Positions 16,577 to 26,080 of a stretch of 64,000 bases of DNA are shown in pieces; the first letter of the stretch is position 1, and each line of letters opens with the position of its first letter. A model generated the notes under the pieces. That model was given only the letters and a program-made list of their open reading frames with translations, had not been told where the DNA came from and did no database searches. The position numbers and the translations under genes were made by a program. The DNA is from a bacterium (GTDB lineage Bacteria; Cyanobacteriota; Vampirovibrionia; Gastranaerophilales; Gastranaerophilaceae), in NCBI GenBank assembly GCA_017559905.1, contig JAFYQF010000025.1, positions 62,001 through 126,000 on the forward strand, written 5' to 3'.

Positions 16577-17494
16577 ATGACGATAATTGGAAGACTAGTA
16601 TACAAAGCAACTGGTATTATGTCAAAAAAAGGCATAATGAAGAATTGCAAAGAGATAGGAACAACTCTTGCCGATGAAATTAAACTTTCTGGCGGGAAAA
16701 TAGAGCACAAACGAATTCATGAACTTCTAACAGAAAGAATTGGTAAAAAGAAAGCAACAAACATCATTATTTCAGAAGATTTAGACACTTTTAAAAAAGT
16801 ATCTACTGAAAACCTAAAAATATCTGATGAATTAGCAGAACATTACTTCAATAATACCAAATCAATAGTAGTACCCAACTTAAGAACAAAAGAGACATTA
16901 CTTTGTTTAAGAACAAACACAATGAACAACACTGATGCTCTCAATGCAACAGGACACGAGCTTGAACACGTTTTATACAACAATGTTTCACTGTTTGCAA
17001 AATTCAAAAACATAATACTTAAATATGCACCAAAAGCTATTTTTGAAGAGGTTCTAAAAGAAACATCCGAATTACTCAACAAAAATGGACTTCTTTTACA
17101 GCAACATCTAATTACATTTAGCAAGCTTGGTGCTGATGCTCTTTCTGGCAATACTAAATACAAAGCTGGACTCCAAGGTTTGCTCAATCAAACTGAAACG
17201 AAAGATCGAGAACAACTACACCAAAAAATTAGCACAATTATAAGAGATAAAATTTTACCAGATTACAAAACCAAAGACAAACTTACAATATTAAATGGCC
17301 TAAAAAGACTTCTAAAGGACGAATCAAGAGCCTATAAGGTCGGCGGAGCTATTCAGCGTTACGTCGAACCTAGCGAAACACTTTCTAAATCAGAAATGTT
17401 AGCCCAACTATATAATGAAGCGATTACCGTAATTAAACAAGAAATCAAAATTCAAGAAAAAGCACAAAAATTGGAATCCCTTACTTCAAAATAA
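16577..17494 (+). CDS. Small HExxH metalloprotease-like protein
   Basis: A 305-residue protein with one zinc-protease motif, H-E-L-E-H in NATGHELEHVLYNN near residue 130. The third ligand cannot be assigned; ETSE and EEVLKE downstream are candidates. The rest is Lys-rich and helical with no signal peptide or membrane segment. It has a moderate ribosome site (AAGAGAA) and ends at a bidirectional terminator shared with pckA. The gene looks lineage-specific and lies beside other accessory-like genes. It could be a peptidase of the gluzincin group, but activity is only inferred from the motif. Confidence 0.6.
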   Translation: MTIIGRLVYKATGIMSKKGIMKNCKEIGTTLADEIKLSGGKIEHKRIHELLTERIGKKKATNIIISEDLDTFKKVSTENLKISDELAEHYFNNTKSIVVPNLRTKETLLCLRTNTMNNTDALNATGHELEHVLYNNVSLFAKFKNIILKYAPKAIFEEVLKETSELLNKNGLLLQQHLITFSKLGADALSGNTKYKAGLQGLLNQTETKDREQLHQKISTIIRDKILPDYKTKDKLTILNGLKRLLKDESRAYKVGGAIQRYVEPSETLSKSEMLAQLYNEAITVIKQEIKIQEKAQKLESLTSK

Positions 17495-17518
17495 TTATTT
17501 AAACATTTTAAAATTAAC

Positions 17519-17553
17519 AAAAAGTCCGACTTGAATTTCAGGTCGGACTTTTT
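17519..17553. terminator. Bidirectional terminator between the HExxH gene and pckA
   Basis: AAAAAGTCCGAC and GTCGGACTTTTT arms around an 11-base loop between two convergent genes. Confidence 0.95.
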
Positions 17554-17575
17554 AACTTATTCAATAAAGTATTGA

Positions 17576-19237
17576 TTAAACACCAGCTAAAGCTGTAGCT
17601 TCTTTAACAACTGCTTGAAGAGCTTCTAAAGCATCTGCAGGAAGTTTGTCAAGACCAGCTTTTTCAGTTTCTCTAGATTCAACGAACTTAATTCTGTCGT
17701 TCATACGAGCAACGAATTGAGCAGCGTATTCTTTGTTAGAGAATGTAGCATCGAAGCCTTCGATATCCATAATTTCGATATCAGAGAAGTTTTCCCATTT
17801 GTGGAATTTAGCTTCGCCAGAAACGATAGCTTCGATTACGCCTAAAGTGTGTTTTGGTTGAACTTTAGTACCCATAAAGTCACCAGTGTTCAAGATGTAG
17901 CAATCTACGCCATCTTCAATTAATTGTTTGAATCTAGTGTAGTCTACAGACAATGGATAAACTCTGAATGGGTTAGCGTATGGTTCAACAACCAATGCGT
18001 TAGGGTCAACACCAGCAGCAAGTCTTTCTGCTGAAGAACGTTTTGTAGCCAAAGTTGCGCCCATTGCAGAACCCAAAGCTGCTCCTGAAAGTTTCAATAC
18101 AGGAGGAATTGTTGGGTCTTTCATCAACCAGAAAATAGCGTTGATTGGTTGGTCAATTCTGTCAACTCTGTTTGGTGACCAAAGTTTAGATTTAACTGCA
18201 CGACCATTACCGTTTCTAATATCTTCAGTTACAGAAACAACTTTGCCATCAGCTAATTGGATAGCACCAGCGTTTTGTTGAGTAACGATGTATTTGTTAT
18301 CATCACAACCGATTGGGTAATCTGCTGTTTTGTCGAAATAAGCAGGTTCAAGAGCGATTGTGTATTTATCTTCAACATTGATGATGAATGCGTCATCGTG
18401 AAGAACTGTAATATCATATTTACCGCCGTGTTTAGCGTGAGTAATAGTTGATTTACCTGAACCAGAAAGACCAAATACTGCAACTTGGAATGATTTACCG
18501 CCGTCTAGATTATAACGTTTCATACCACCATGGCAAGAAGCATAACCGTTACGAGCAGCACAACCCCAAGCTAGAGTTAATGTACCTTTTTTGTGTTCAC
18601 CGAAGTATCTCATACCCAAGATACAAGCACAGTTGTGTTCAGGATCAAAGAATGTTAAACCGTATGGGAAGTCTGGGTGTGTCCAATCTGGATCAGAGAA
18701 TACATAGATATCGCCTTCGTTAATCATTCTTGAATCAGCGTACATATTTGCATAAATTTCGTTGATGTATTGGAAGTTTAACAACCAAGAGTACATAACG
18801 TTTTCAAAGCCTTCTGGAATTAAAAGGTGAGCTTTAATCATAAAGTCTTCTTCTAAACCAACAACAGCTTCTGTTTTATACATAAGTCTGTCACGAGTTC
18901 CATAAACAGCTTCACGAATAATTGGCAATAGGTATGATAAATCACATCCTGGTTCACCAACAATTTTTCTAGCTGCAGCACAACGACCAACTACAGTACC
19001 GTCGTTGAATAATAATTGATTAGCACCTTGTGGAAGACCTAATTTTTCAGGTTGGAATACAGGCATGCCTGTTAATTCGATTGTTCCTGGGCTATTTTTA
19101 GCTAATTTGTAAGCTTCAGCTACAGATTTAACTTCCTCTACATTGTTACCAAAGAAAGGCGCAGTAATTGTAGCACGAGCAGCTGACATAAGCTGTTTTA
19201 ACTCTTCTGAATTTGTAAAAAATTCTTTTGTTGCCAT
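17576..19237 (-). CDS. pckA: ATP-dependent phosphoenolpyruvate carboxykinase
   Basis: A 553-residue enzyme interconverting oxaloacetate plus ATP with PEP, CO2 and ADP; in fermenting anaerobes it often runs in the CO2-fixing, ATP-yielding direction (established for the family). The kinase P-loop reads GLSGSGKSTITH and the metal/substrate motif LHDDAFII follows. The P-loop has Ser-Gly-Lys-Ser instead of the common Thr-Gly-Lys-Thr. A strong AAGGAG precedes the ATG. It is monocistronic with a 200-base AT-rich upstream region. Third positions are unusually T-ending and regular, consistent with high expression. Confidence 0.95.
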   Translation of the reverse strand: MATKEFFTNSEELKQLMSAARATITAPFFGNNVEEVKSVAEAYKLAKNSPGTIELTGMPVFQPEKLGLPQGANQLLFNDGTVVGRCAAARKIVGEPGCDLSYLLPIIREAVYGTRDRLMYKTEAVVGLEEDFMIKAHLLIPEGFENVMYSWLLNFQYINEIYANMYADSRMINEGDIYVFSDPDWTHPDFPYGLTFFDPEHNCACILGMRYFGEHKKGTLTLAWGCAARNGYASCHGGMKRYNLDGGKSFQVAVFGLSGSGKSTITHAKHGGKYDITVLHDDAFIINVEDKYTIALEPAYFDKTADYPIGCDDNKYIVTQQNAGAIQLADGKVVSVTEDIRNGNGRAVKSKLWSPNRVDRIDQPINAIFWLMKDPTIPPVLKLSGAALGSAMGATLATKRSSAERLAAGVDPNALVVEPYANPFRVYPLSVDYTRFKQLIEDGVDCYILNTGDFMGTKVQPKHTLGVIEAIVSGEAKFHKWENFSDIEIMDIEGFDATFSNKEYAAQFVARMNDRIKFVESRETEKAGLDKLPADALEALQAVVKEATALAGV

Positions 19238-19441
19238 AATTTTCTCCTTCTTACAGATATCTTTACTGATATCCTATTAACCTTACCCTAATGGTATTAC
19301 AAAAAAAGTAAAAACTCAATAAATTTTAAGTAAAAATCTTAAAATAGCACCATTTTAAATGGGTAAGAGAGCAAGAACTTTTTCTATTTAGTGGTCCTAG
19401 AATGTTCTTACTCCCTCTTTCATTATCCCCTAATTAATTCT

Positions 19442-20494
19442 CTATAATTCCAGCACAGGAACGGCTTCTTCCAATTTAATTTCGAATTCTGTACCTTCTG
19501 GAATATAAACCTCATTACCTTTTGCAAAAAATGCGACCATTGGCGCAAGCAGTAAGTCCGCAGTTTGCAAAGCTGCACCTGTTATAAAATAAAAGGGTTT
19601 AACTGCGTTACTTACACATTCATGCGCAACTACATTACAAGGATCATAATTATAATAATTGTTTATAGTGCCTTTGTTTACAGTATTAGCCAAATTATCA
19701 CGATATCTAGATGGACCTGACACTGCACCAAACAAAACACCTTTTTTATTCATTTTTGATATGTAAGCCTCAATTGGATACGTTACATTTTCAACTTGAA
19801 GTCCTGTTAATTTCACCTTCAATGTACCACTTCCACCACCTTTTCTTGGCGGTTTATTCTTTATAACCTCTCCTTTAAACAAAAGTTTTGAGGGTTCTTT
19901 TGATAAAAAAATTCTTTCATCATAAATTGATTCAAACTCAACTTTTGTACCCGTAGCTGACTCAAAAGACATTGGCCTCAAAGACTTCACATTAAACGTT
20001 TTACCTTTTTCCAAAACAATCGCATCTAATTCTTTGCCATCTAAACATTTGTATGCGTGTTTGAAAGAGTCAACCGTCCCAACTCTGTTCATTAATATAT
20101 CATTCTTAATTGGGCAAGATGCAATCCTATTATCTTCAGTTAAAGTAATATTCTCATCTTTATCTAAAGAAGCCACATTGCTCTGCACAGCTGGCAGAAA
20201 ATCTAATCTCTCATCATAAATAAAATCGGAAGTCTTGGTCTCAAGCTTTTCCAAGACCTCCTTTTCATCGTTATTAACCAATTCTACAGGTTCAGCAATC
20301 GGCAATTCTACCAACGCTTCCACTGCGTCATTAGTTAGTGTCGTTGGGGTAAATGCATCTTCAAATGCATCTGATGTGAACCTGGGTTGCAATGGTTCAC
20401 TGTCGGTAAGTGTTTTTGTTTCATTAGAAAAACATGGGGTAAATGTATTTGAGAGTATTGCACAGAGCAATATAAGCTTAAATAAATTATTCAT
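19442..20494 (-). CDS. Secreted envelope-type protein, paralogue of the protein at 51691-52608
   Basis: A 350-residue protein with a signal peptide (hydrophobic run to about residue 22), an acidic low-complexity region to about residue 115, then a conserved C-terminal module. The module has a 'GTKVEFESIYDERIFLSKE' beta segment, a Gly-rich turn (RKGGGSG), and ends in IPEGTEFEIKLEEAV. The same order and ending (IPAGREFEIKLLDDV) occur in the protein at 51691-52608, so they are paralogues. The pattern recalls periplasmic VirB10/TrbI-like beta domains, but I cannot confirm this. AGGAAA precedes the ATG. Confidence 0.7.
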   Translation of the reverse strand: MNNLFKLILLCAILSNTFTPCFSNETKTLTDSEPLQPRFTSDAFEDAFTPTTLTNDAVEALVELPIAEPVELVNNDEKEVLEKLETKTSDFIYDERLDFLPAVQSNVASLDKDENITLTEDNRIASCPIKNDILMNRVGTVDSFKHAYKCLDGKELDAIVLEKGKTFNVKSLRPMSFESATGTKVEFESIYDERIFLSKEPSKLLFKGEVIKNKPPRKGGGSGTLKVKLTGLQVENVTYPIEAYISKMNKKGVLFGAVSGPSRYRDNLANTVNKGTINNYYNYDPCNVVAHECVSNAVKPFYFITGAALQTADLLLAPMVAFFAKGNEVYIPEGTEFEIKLEEAVPVLEL

Positions 20495-20833
20495 TTATTT
20501 ATTTCCTATCATCGTATTGTGGGGTAAAATTGCTATTCGGGTAACTTCCCAACTGGACATCTTTTGGATATCCTCTCAATAGCTTTTGTATATACATATT
20601 CGTAAAAACATAACAATAAAACAATCATTCATTAGATGGATTACATATTTGGATTTTATGATTAAATGCACTTTTAAATAACCAACACTATCCGCATGGA
20701 GAAAGCAAAAAAACGAAATTAAGCTTATCCTTAAAGACAGTAATATTTTTGTGTTTATTTACTGTAACAAAGTAGAAATATTAAATTTGTGTGTTAGAAT
20801 ATAATTGTAAAGAACAATAGAAGGGAAATAATA
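20495..20833. other. Gene-free gap holding divergent promoters
   Basis: A 339-base AT-rich region between divergent genes. I see a TATAAT at 20800-20805, about 29 bases before the plus-strand ATG at 20834, and no ORF, repeat or strong hairpin. It most likely holds the promoters and leaders of both flanking secreted-protein genes. Confidence 0.5.
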
Positions 20834-21361
20834 ATGAGTAGAGCTAAATATATATTACCAATATTGATTATGGGTTTGGGCTTTGGGATTTCATCAGCTA
20901 TTGGAAACCCATCCGCAATCAATTTAGAAAACCCATTAGTGCCAGTATCTACAGTTGCGCCCAAAGCAGTACCTGCTGGAAAAACTTACCTAACAGTTAA
21001 CGCATTGGATATGGTTAAAAACCCTTCATTTTACCTTAACAAAAATGTTAAAGTAAAAGGTAAATTCGACAAATTTTCAACATTAGGCTTGGATTACAAA
21101 CCTGCAATGAAAAGTTCTGAAGATTACATTACATTTTTAATCCAAAGACCAGACGTACTAGATCACAATATACCGCTTTCAGAATTTAAAATTTTCTTAA
21201 AAAGAGCTGAAGCAGAAAAACATATTGACCTAGACGCAGGCGATGTAATCGAATTTTCAGGTAAAATATTCTCAAATGCACTTGGTGATGTTTGGATGGA
21301 TGTTGATAATTTTAAAGTATTAACAGTTAAAAACAAAAAAACTGAAAACAAAATTAATTAG
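20834..21361 (+). CDS. Secreted hypothetical protein with an OB-like domain
   Basis: A 175-residue protein with an N-terminal signal peptide (about residues 6-23) and one beta-rich domain of about 110 residues. The domain begins LTVNALDMVKNPSFYLNKNVKVKGKFDKF and ends GDVIEFSGKIFSNALGDVWMDVDNFKVL. The 'N-K-x-V-x-V-x-G' entry and closing 'W-x-D-V' strand resemble OB-fold lipoprotein domains, though there is no lipobox Cys. It lies 27 bases upstream of the GH57 gene on the same strand and is probably cotranscribed. Function unknown. Confidence 0.7.
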   Translation: MSRAKYILPILIMGLGFGISSAIGNPSAINLENPLVPVSTVAPKAVPAGKTYLTVNALDMVKNPSFYLNKNVKVKGKFDKFSTLGLDYKPAMKSSEDYITFLIQRPDVLDHNIPLSEFKIFLKRAEAEKHIDLDAGDVIEFSGKIFSNALGDVWMDVDNFKVLTVKNKKTENKIN

Positions 21362-21388
21362 ATTAACTATACTTTCGGGAGTTAAGAA

Positions 21389-23878
21389 ATGGTGAATGAA
21401 AAATATTTAACAATACACGGACACTTTTATCAACCGCCACGTGAAAACCCGTGGTTGGAAGCAATTGAATTACAAGATAGCGCTTTGCCGTTTCACGACT
21501 GGAACGAAAGAATTAACAAAGAATGCTACAATCCAAACTCTGTTTCAAAAATAGTAGACAGCAGAAACAGAATTCTAGATGTTGTCAACAACTATGAACA
21601 CATGAGTTTCAACTTTGGTCCAACTCTACTATCTTGGATGGAACAATTTGCACCATTGACTTACGAAAGAATTATAAAGGCAGACATTGAAAGTGTTGCA
21701 GAACACAACGGACACGGCAATGCAATGGCTCAAGTATACAACCATATTATTATGCCACTAGCAAACGAACAAGACAAAATCACTCAAGTAAAATGGGGGA
21801 TTAGAGATTTCGAATATCGTTTTGGCAGAAAACCTGAAGGTATTTGGCTTGCAGAAACAGCAGTTGACGATGACACATTAAGAGTATTGGAAGCTAATGG
21901 AATCAAATTCACAGTATTATCTCCATACCAAGCTCAAAAAATCAGAAAAGAAGGCGACAAAGAATGGGCTGACGTAAGCTGGGGGAACATTGACCCTGCG
22001 CGTTCTTACAGATATTACATCAAATCGGCTCCAGGGAAATACATTGATTTATTTTTCTATGACGGAGCGATTTCACGTGCTGTTGCGTTCGAAGAATTAT
22101 TGAAAGACGGTAACAAATTTACAAGAAGACTTAAAGAAGGTGTTTCGGAATGCAGAGACTATCCTCAATTAGTAAATATTGCAACAGATGGTGAAAGCTA
22201 TGGTCACCACACTCATTTTGGCGACATGGCTTTGGCTTATGTTTTACAAGTAAAAGCAAAAGAAGAAGGTCTAACTATCACCAACTACGGCGAATATTTA
22301 GACAAACACAGAAGCGACTACGAAGTAGATATCAAACAAGCTTCAAGCTGGAGTTGTTTCCACGGCGTTGGCAGATGGAAAGAAGACTGCGGATGCTCTA
22401 CTGGAGGACACCCCGGTTGGAATCAAAAATGGAGAAAACCATTAAGAGAAGCGTTGGATTATTTGAGAGATGAACTTGCAAGATTGTTTGAGGAAGAAGG
22501 TCCAAAATATTTCAACAAAGACTGTTGGGATGTTAGAAACAACTATATCGAAGTTATTCTTGATAGAAACTTGATGAATGTTTTAAAATTCCAATCAGAA
22601 AACTTCTTGCCTGACTTGAAGGATGACAAGAAAGTTAAGGCGATGGAATTGCTGGAAATTCAACGACAAGCAATGTTGATGTATACAAGTTGTGGCTGGT
22701 TTTTCTCTGAAATTTCAGGCATAGAAACCGTTCAAATCATGAAGTACGCAGCACGTGCAATGCAATTAGCTTCAGGATTTACTAAAAAAGATTTTGAAAC
22801 AAAATTCACTGAAATCCTTTCTGAAGCAAAGAGTAACATCACTGAATACGGCACAGGCAGAGATATTTTCAACAACTTTGTAAAACCTTCAATAGTAACT
22901 GCAAAACAAATCGCAAGCTTGTGGGCGGTTTCATCATTGTACGAAGACTTTGAAGAAGAAGAAAATGTATATTGTTATACAATCAAATGCGACGATTACC
23001 AAAAAGTTCACAAAGGTAATTCTAACTTGGTTATCGGACATATTGAAATTCAATCAAAAATTACGCTTCAAAAATCAAATCTCATGTTTGCCTTGATGCA
23101 ATATTCAGGCGGAGATTTCCACTGCGCAATCAAAGAATACTCTGATGATGCAGAATTCAACAAAATGAAATCTGAATTAAGCAAAATATTCATGCTTAAC
23201 CCATTAACTGAAATTATCAGAGCACTAGACGAGTATTTCGGCAAAGATTACTACACATTAAAAGATATCTTTATCGAAGAAAGAAGAAAAATCCTACAAA
23301 GATTACTTAAAGGTAAAATGCAAAAATTTGCACAAATTTACCAAGATATGTATGACGAAGGAAAAGGCTCAATTTACCATATGCAAAACTTGGGACTTGC
23401 TATTCCTGACGAATTTAAGATTGCAGCACAATACGCATTAGGCAGAAAATTTAATGATTTAATCACTGAATCTGCAGGATTTATGGATGCAGGAATTTTC
23501 CAAGAAGCCGCTGATATCAACTTTGAAACCAGAAAAATGGGTATCAAACTTGATAAAGGTCCTTCTAATAATATTTTCAGCAAAAAAATTCTTCAAAACA
23601 TTAACCGTTTGGCATATAGTTTTGAAGCTCAACAAGCAGATGTTATTTTAGAACTATTTGAACACGTTGAAAAATTAGAACTAGAAGTTGACATATCAGA
23701 AGCTCAAAACATTTATTACTCAAAGATTTACCACAAAATCGGCGACATTATAGAAACTGCAAAAACAACTAATCGAGCAAGCGATAGAAAATTTGTAAAC
23801 ATGCTTCTTGATATTGGTGTAAAACTCAACATTAATACAGAATTTTACAGGACAATACTTGCAAAAGCAAATATCTAA
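21389..23878 (+). CDS. GH57-type glycoside hydrolase with DUF3536
   Basis: An 829-residue cytoplasmic-type protein. The N-terminal GH57 (alpha-amylase/alpha-mannosidase) barrel starts LTIHGHFYQPPRENPWLE. It contains a GIWLAETAVDDDTLR nucleophile region and a TDGESYGHHTHFGD catalytic segment. The C-terminal half corresponds to DUF3536. GH57 enzymes cleave or rearrange alpha-glucans such as glycogen (family knowledge), which fits a glycogen-using fermenter; the exact specificity is not predictable. No signal peptide. It ends in a terminator overlapping the convergent gene. Confidence 0.9.
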   Translation: MVNEKYLTIHGHFYQPPRENPWLEAIELQDSALPFHDWNERINKECYNPNSVSKIVDSRNRILDVVNNYEHMSFNFGPTLLSWMEQFAPLTYERIIKADIESVAEHNGHGNAMAQVYNHIIMPLANEQDKITQVKWGIRDFEYRFGRKPEGIWLAETAVDDDTLRVLEANGIKFTVLSPYQAQKIRKEGDKEWADVSWGNIDPARSYRYYIKSAPGKYIDLFFYDGAISRAVAFEELLKDGNKFTRRLKEGVSECRDYPQLVNIATDGESYGHHTHFGDMALAYVLQVKAKEEGLTITNYGEYLDKHRSDYEVDIKQASSWSCFHGVGRWKEDCGCSTGGHPGWNQKWRKPLREALDYLRDELARLFEEEGPKYFNKDCWDVRNNYIEVILDRNLMNVLKFQSENFLPDLKDDKKVKAMELLEIQRQAMLMYTSCGWFFSEISGIETVQIMKYAARAMQLASGFTKKDFETKFTEILSEAKSNITEYGTGRDIFNNFVKPSIVTAKQIASLWAVSSLYEDFEEEENVYCYTIKCDDYQKVHKGNSNLVIGHIEIQSKITLQKSNLMFALMQYSGGDFHCAIKEYSDDAEFNKMKSELSKIFMLNPLTEIIRALDEYFGKDYYTLKDIFIEERRKILQRLLKGKMQKFAQIYQDMYDEGKGSIYHMQNLGLAIPDEFKIAAQYALGRKFNDLITESAGFMDAGIFQEAADINFETRKMGIKLDKGPSNNIFSKKILQNINRLAYSFEAQQADVILELFEHVEKLELEVDISEAQNIYYSKIYHKIGDIIETAKTTNRASDRKFVNMLLDIGVKLNINTEFYRTILAKANI

Positions 23879-23891
23879 CAAAATATAACTA

Positions 23892-23925
23892 ATGGCTCTT
23901 ACCAATCGTAAGAGCCATATTTTTT
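23892..23925 (+). terminator. Terminator of the GH57 gene
   Basis: ATGGCTCTTAC...GTAAGAGCCAT stem followed by a T run. It overlaps the final codons and stop (23899-23901) of the convergent YkgJ-type gene, so the same bases serve as a terminator and as coding sequence. Confidence 0.85.
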
Positions 23926-24480
23926 ATATAAATCAATTGTTCCCTGAATTTTAGCCTCAACAGCTTCTATTTTCTTTAAAGTTTCTTCATTTTGATTTTT
24001 GGATTTTAAGACTTTCATTTCCAACAAATCTTCTTTAGCTTTACGGATTTTTGCCTTAATTTTTTCTCTTTCCATAAACAACCATCCCTCAAACCCACAC
24101 CCTGGAGGAACAATAACCCACGGAGTCGAAGGACAGTGACGACATAAATCAGGTCGTTCTTCATAAATTCCGCACAAATTATCTTTTTGTAAATATTTGC
24201 AAGTATAAAAGGTCAACTTATCTTTATCATAATTGCCGTCAGCAATCATTTTTTCAACAATATTATCTACCAATTCTTTATCAACAGCACGAGCTTCATC
24301 AATTGAGGCAAACGGTTTAAATATTTTTAAGAACTCACATGCTCCAACATCACCATCAGCTTTTAGCTTCAACAACTCAAAATAAGGCTTTGACGTCGTT
24401 ACGACTCGACAACATCGACCACACATGTGGCACAATTCTTGCGGACGCTTTGATAAATAATTTTCCTCATATACACTCAT
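23899..24480 (-). CDS. YkgJ-family cysteine-cluster protein
   Basis: A 193-residue protein of the YkgJ/UPF0153 type. It has an N-terminal Cys cluster (C-HMCGRCC), a middle CKYL...C pair, and the family end motif ERPDLCRHCPSTPW...GCGFEGW, followed by a Lys/Glu-rich helical tail. The eight or so Cys probably bind a metal or Fe-S cluster; the molecular role of the family is not known. A second member lies at 29921-30592 with the same order of motifs. Its 3' end overlaps the GH57 terminator. Confidence 0.85.
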   Translation of the reverse strand: MSVYEENYLSKRPQELCHMCGRCCRVVTTSKPYFELLKLKADGDVGACEFLKIFKPFASIDEARAVDKELVDNIVEKMIADGNYDKDKLTFYTCKYLQKDNLCGIYEERPDLCRHCPSTPWVIVPPGCGFEGWLFMEREKIKAKIRKAKEDLLEMKVLKSKNQNEETLKKIEAVEAKIQGTIDLYKKYGSYDW

Positions 24481-24608
24481 TCTTTCATTATAGTAAAAAT
24501 TTTAGATTAAAAAATACAATTTAACATTTCTTAAAATTTTCAAAATAAAAGCAATTACTTCTTACTCAAATACTTTAAATATATAAGTAGTTTAGAATAG
24601 GTAGTGTT

Positions 24609-25604
24609 ATGACATTTGTTCAAAATCAAGGTAATCAACAATTACAGCAGGTTCAACCACAACAATTAAGTCAGGTTCCCGCTCAAGCTCCACAAGTTAT
24701 ACAACCACAACCATTGGTTGCGCAACCTTATGCAACTAATCCACAAACACAGGCGACATCTCCAAGTTATGCAGGTGTTAACATTCAAATATACAACCCA
24801 TCAGTGGGAATTCCAGGGCTTAATCCAAACGGTTTAACTAGCAATCCACAGAGTTTAGCAGGGATGGCATATCCTTCGAATTACTATACTCAACAGTATG
24901 GGCTTCCTGCAAACGGAAACGGAATGAATCCTAATGGAATGAACGGACAAGTGCCAGCTAACGGTCAATATGCATACGCTCCTGGTGGAGTAGTGGCTCA
25001 AGGTGGTAATGGTGGAAGCGCAAATATCTATAATACAATTCAAGCACCAGCTCAAAACACAGATACTAGCGCAACTTTACCAGCTAAAAGCGCAAATGAC
25101 GTAACCAAAGCAGTAGCTGACGACAATTCAACTAACAATAAAAATAATTCATCAACAACAACAAATATAACTGAAACAATCAGCAAAACAGAAGAGAAAA
25201 AGAAAACGGAAAAACGAAAAGTTGTTGAATTAACAGATGAATATATCAAAAACCTTGAAAACTATTTAAATAGTCAAGACAAAGAAGTTAGAATGATGGG
25301 TGCAAAAGAAGTCATAGCAAGGCTTCAAGAAGATGACAGTAGAAAAGATGACCCAGCATTAACAGCTCTTATCAATAAAATGTTACAAGATCCTGACCAA
25401 AAAATCAGATTGCTAGCATTAAGCATGATTGAATCACGAATTTGCACAGGTAACGACTACACCGTAGGAGTTTTGAAAAAAATGCAAAACGGCACATCTG
25501 CTTACGGACAAGATGCAGCTCAAGCAACAAGCGCACTTCTAAAAATGTCAGGTAAAGTAGTTGAAAAAGAATTTGAAGTACCTGAAAATAATTCAAAAAA
25601 ATAA
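24609..25604 (+). CDS. Gln/Pro/Asn-rich protein with a C-terminal HEAT-like domain
   Basis: A 331-residue protein in two parts. Residues 1 to about 195 are low complexity (Gln, Pro, Asn, Gly, Ala) and surely disordered. Residues about 205-320 are helical and HEAT/ARM-like (LNSQDKEVRMMGAKEVIARLQED, then DPDQKIRLLALSMIESR). No signal peptide. The 11-base gap to the next gene suggests cotranscription. The long disordered arm with an Ala/Gln skew resembles scaffold or surface-associated proteins, but no function can be assigned. Confidence 0.65.
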   Translation: MTFVQNQGNQQLQQVQPQQLSQVPAQAPQVIQPQPLVAQPYATNPQTQATSPSYAGVNIQIYNPSVGIPGLNPNGLTSNPQSLAGMAYPSNYYTQQYGLPANGNGMNPNGMNGQVPANGQYAYAPGGVVAQGGNGGSANIYNTIQAPAQNTDTSATLPAKSANDVTKAVADDNSTNNKNNSSTTTNITETISKTEEKKKTEKRKVVELTDEYIKNLENYLNSQDKEVRMMGAKEVIARLQEDDSRKDDPALTALINKMLQDPDQKIRLLALSMIESRICTGNDYTVGVLKKMQNGTSAYGQDAAQATSALLKMSGKVVEKEFEVPENNSKK

Positions 25605-25615
25605 AGGTTTAAACA

Positions 25616-26080
25616 ATGAGTATCATTTCAGCAGTAAAAAATAATTACGGTAAATATCTTGCAAAAACGGCAGGCGGTGTAGCAATTTTCACAATGGTAA
25701 GAGATTCTCACACATTAGGTAAATTGCAATCAGATGTTACTGCGCAATCAAGAGATGCAAACATTTGTACCGATTTATTCGAAAATGCTCAACGACTTGA
25801 TACCCCAAGTTTAACAAAAGCAAGAATGAAAGATAAAGTATTTAAATATCAACTAGGAAGTAATTGCCTAACATTCTTTAATTCTGCCATAGGTTATTTT
25901 TCAGGCTTCTTCTCTAACTTGGTATCTCATGTAATTCCTTTGGGACTAGCCTCTACTGCCCTATTTGCAAAAAACAAAAAACTAGCTTGCGGAAGCGGTA
26001 TTGCACTAGGCGCAATGGCAATATTTACATTTATCAAAGACGGGCTAGGTTTTGGTACAACTAAATTCCTACAAAAATAA
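25616..26080 (+). CDS. Small membrane protein, function unknown
   Basis: A 154-residue protein with two to three hydrophobic segments (about residues 85-110, 108-125 and 125-145) after a soluble N-terminal half. It is 11 bases downstream of the HEAT-like gene and has an AAAGG ribosome site. Its stop codon abuts that of trmD on the other strand with no gap. It belongs to no family I recognise; the composition (SFF, AIGYFSGFFSNL) is typical of the membrane-tethered proteins of this lineage. Confidence 0.65.
   Translation: MSIISAVKNNYGKYLAKTAGGVAIFTMVRDSHTLGKLQSDVTAQSRDANICTDLFENAQRLDTPSLTKARMKDKVFKYQLGSNCLTFFNSAIGYFSGFFSNLVSHVIPLGLASTALFAKNKKLACGSGIALGAMAIFTFIKDGLGFGTTKFLQK

Noticed and set aside
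23899-23925. Terminator and gene end conflict near 23.9 kb
   Set aside because: The overlap of the GH57 terminator with the YkgJ-type 3' end is consistent with both being real; the hairpin simply encodes the last residues.
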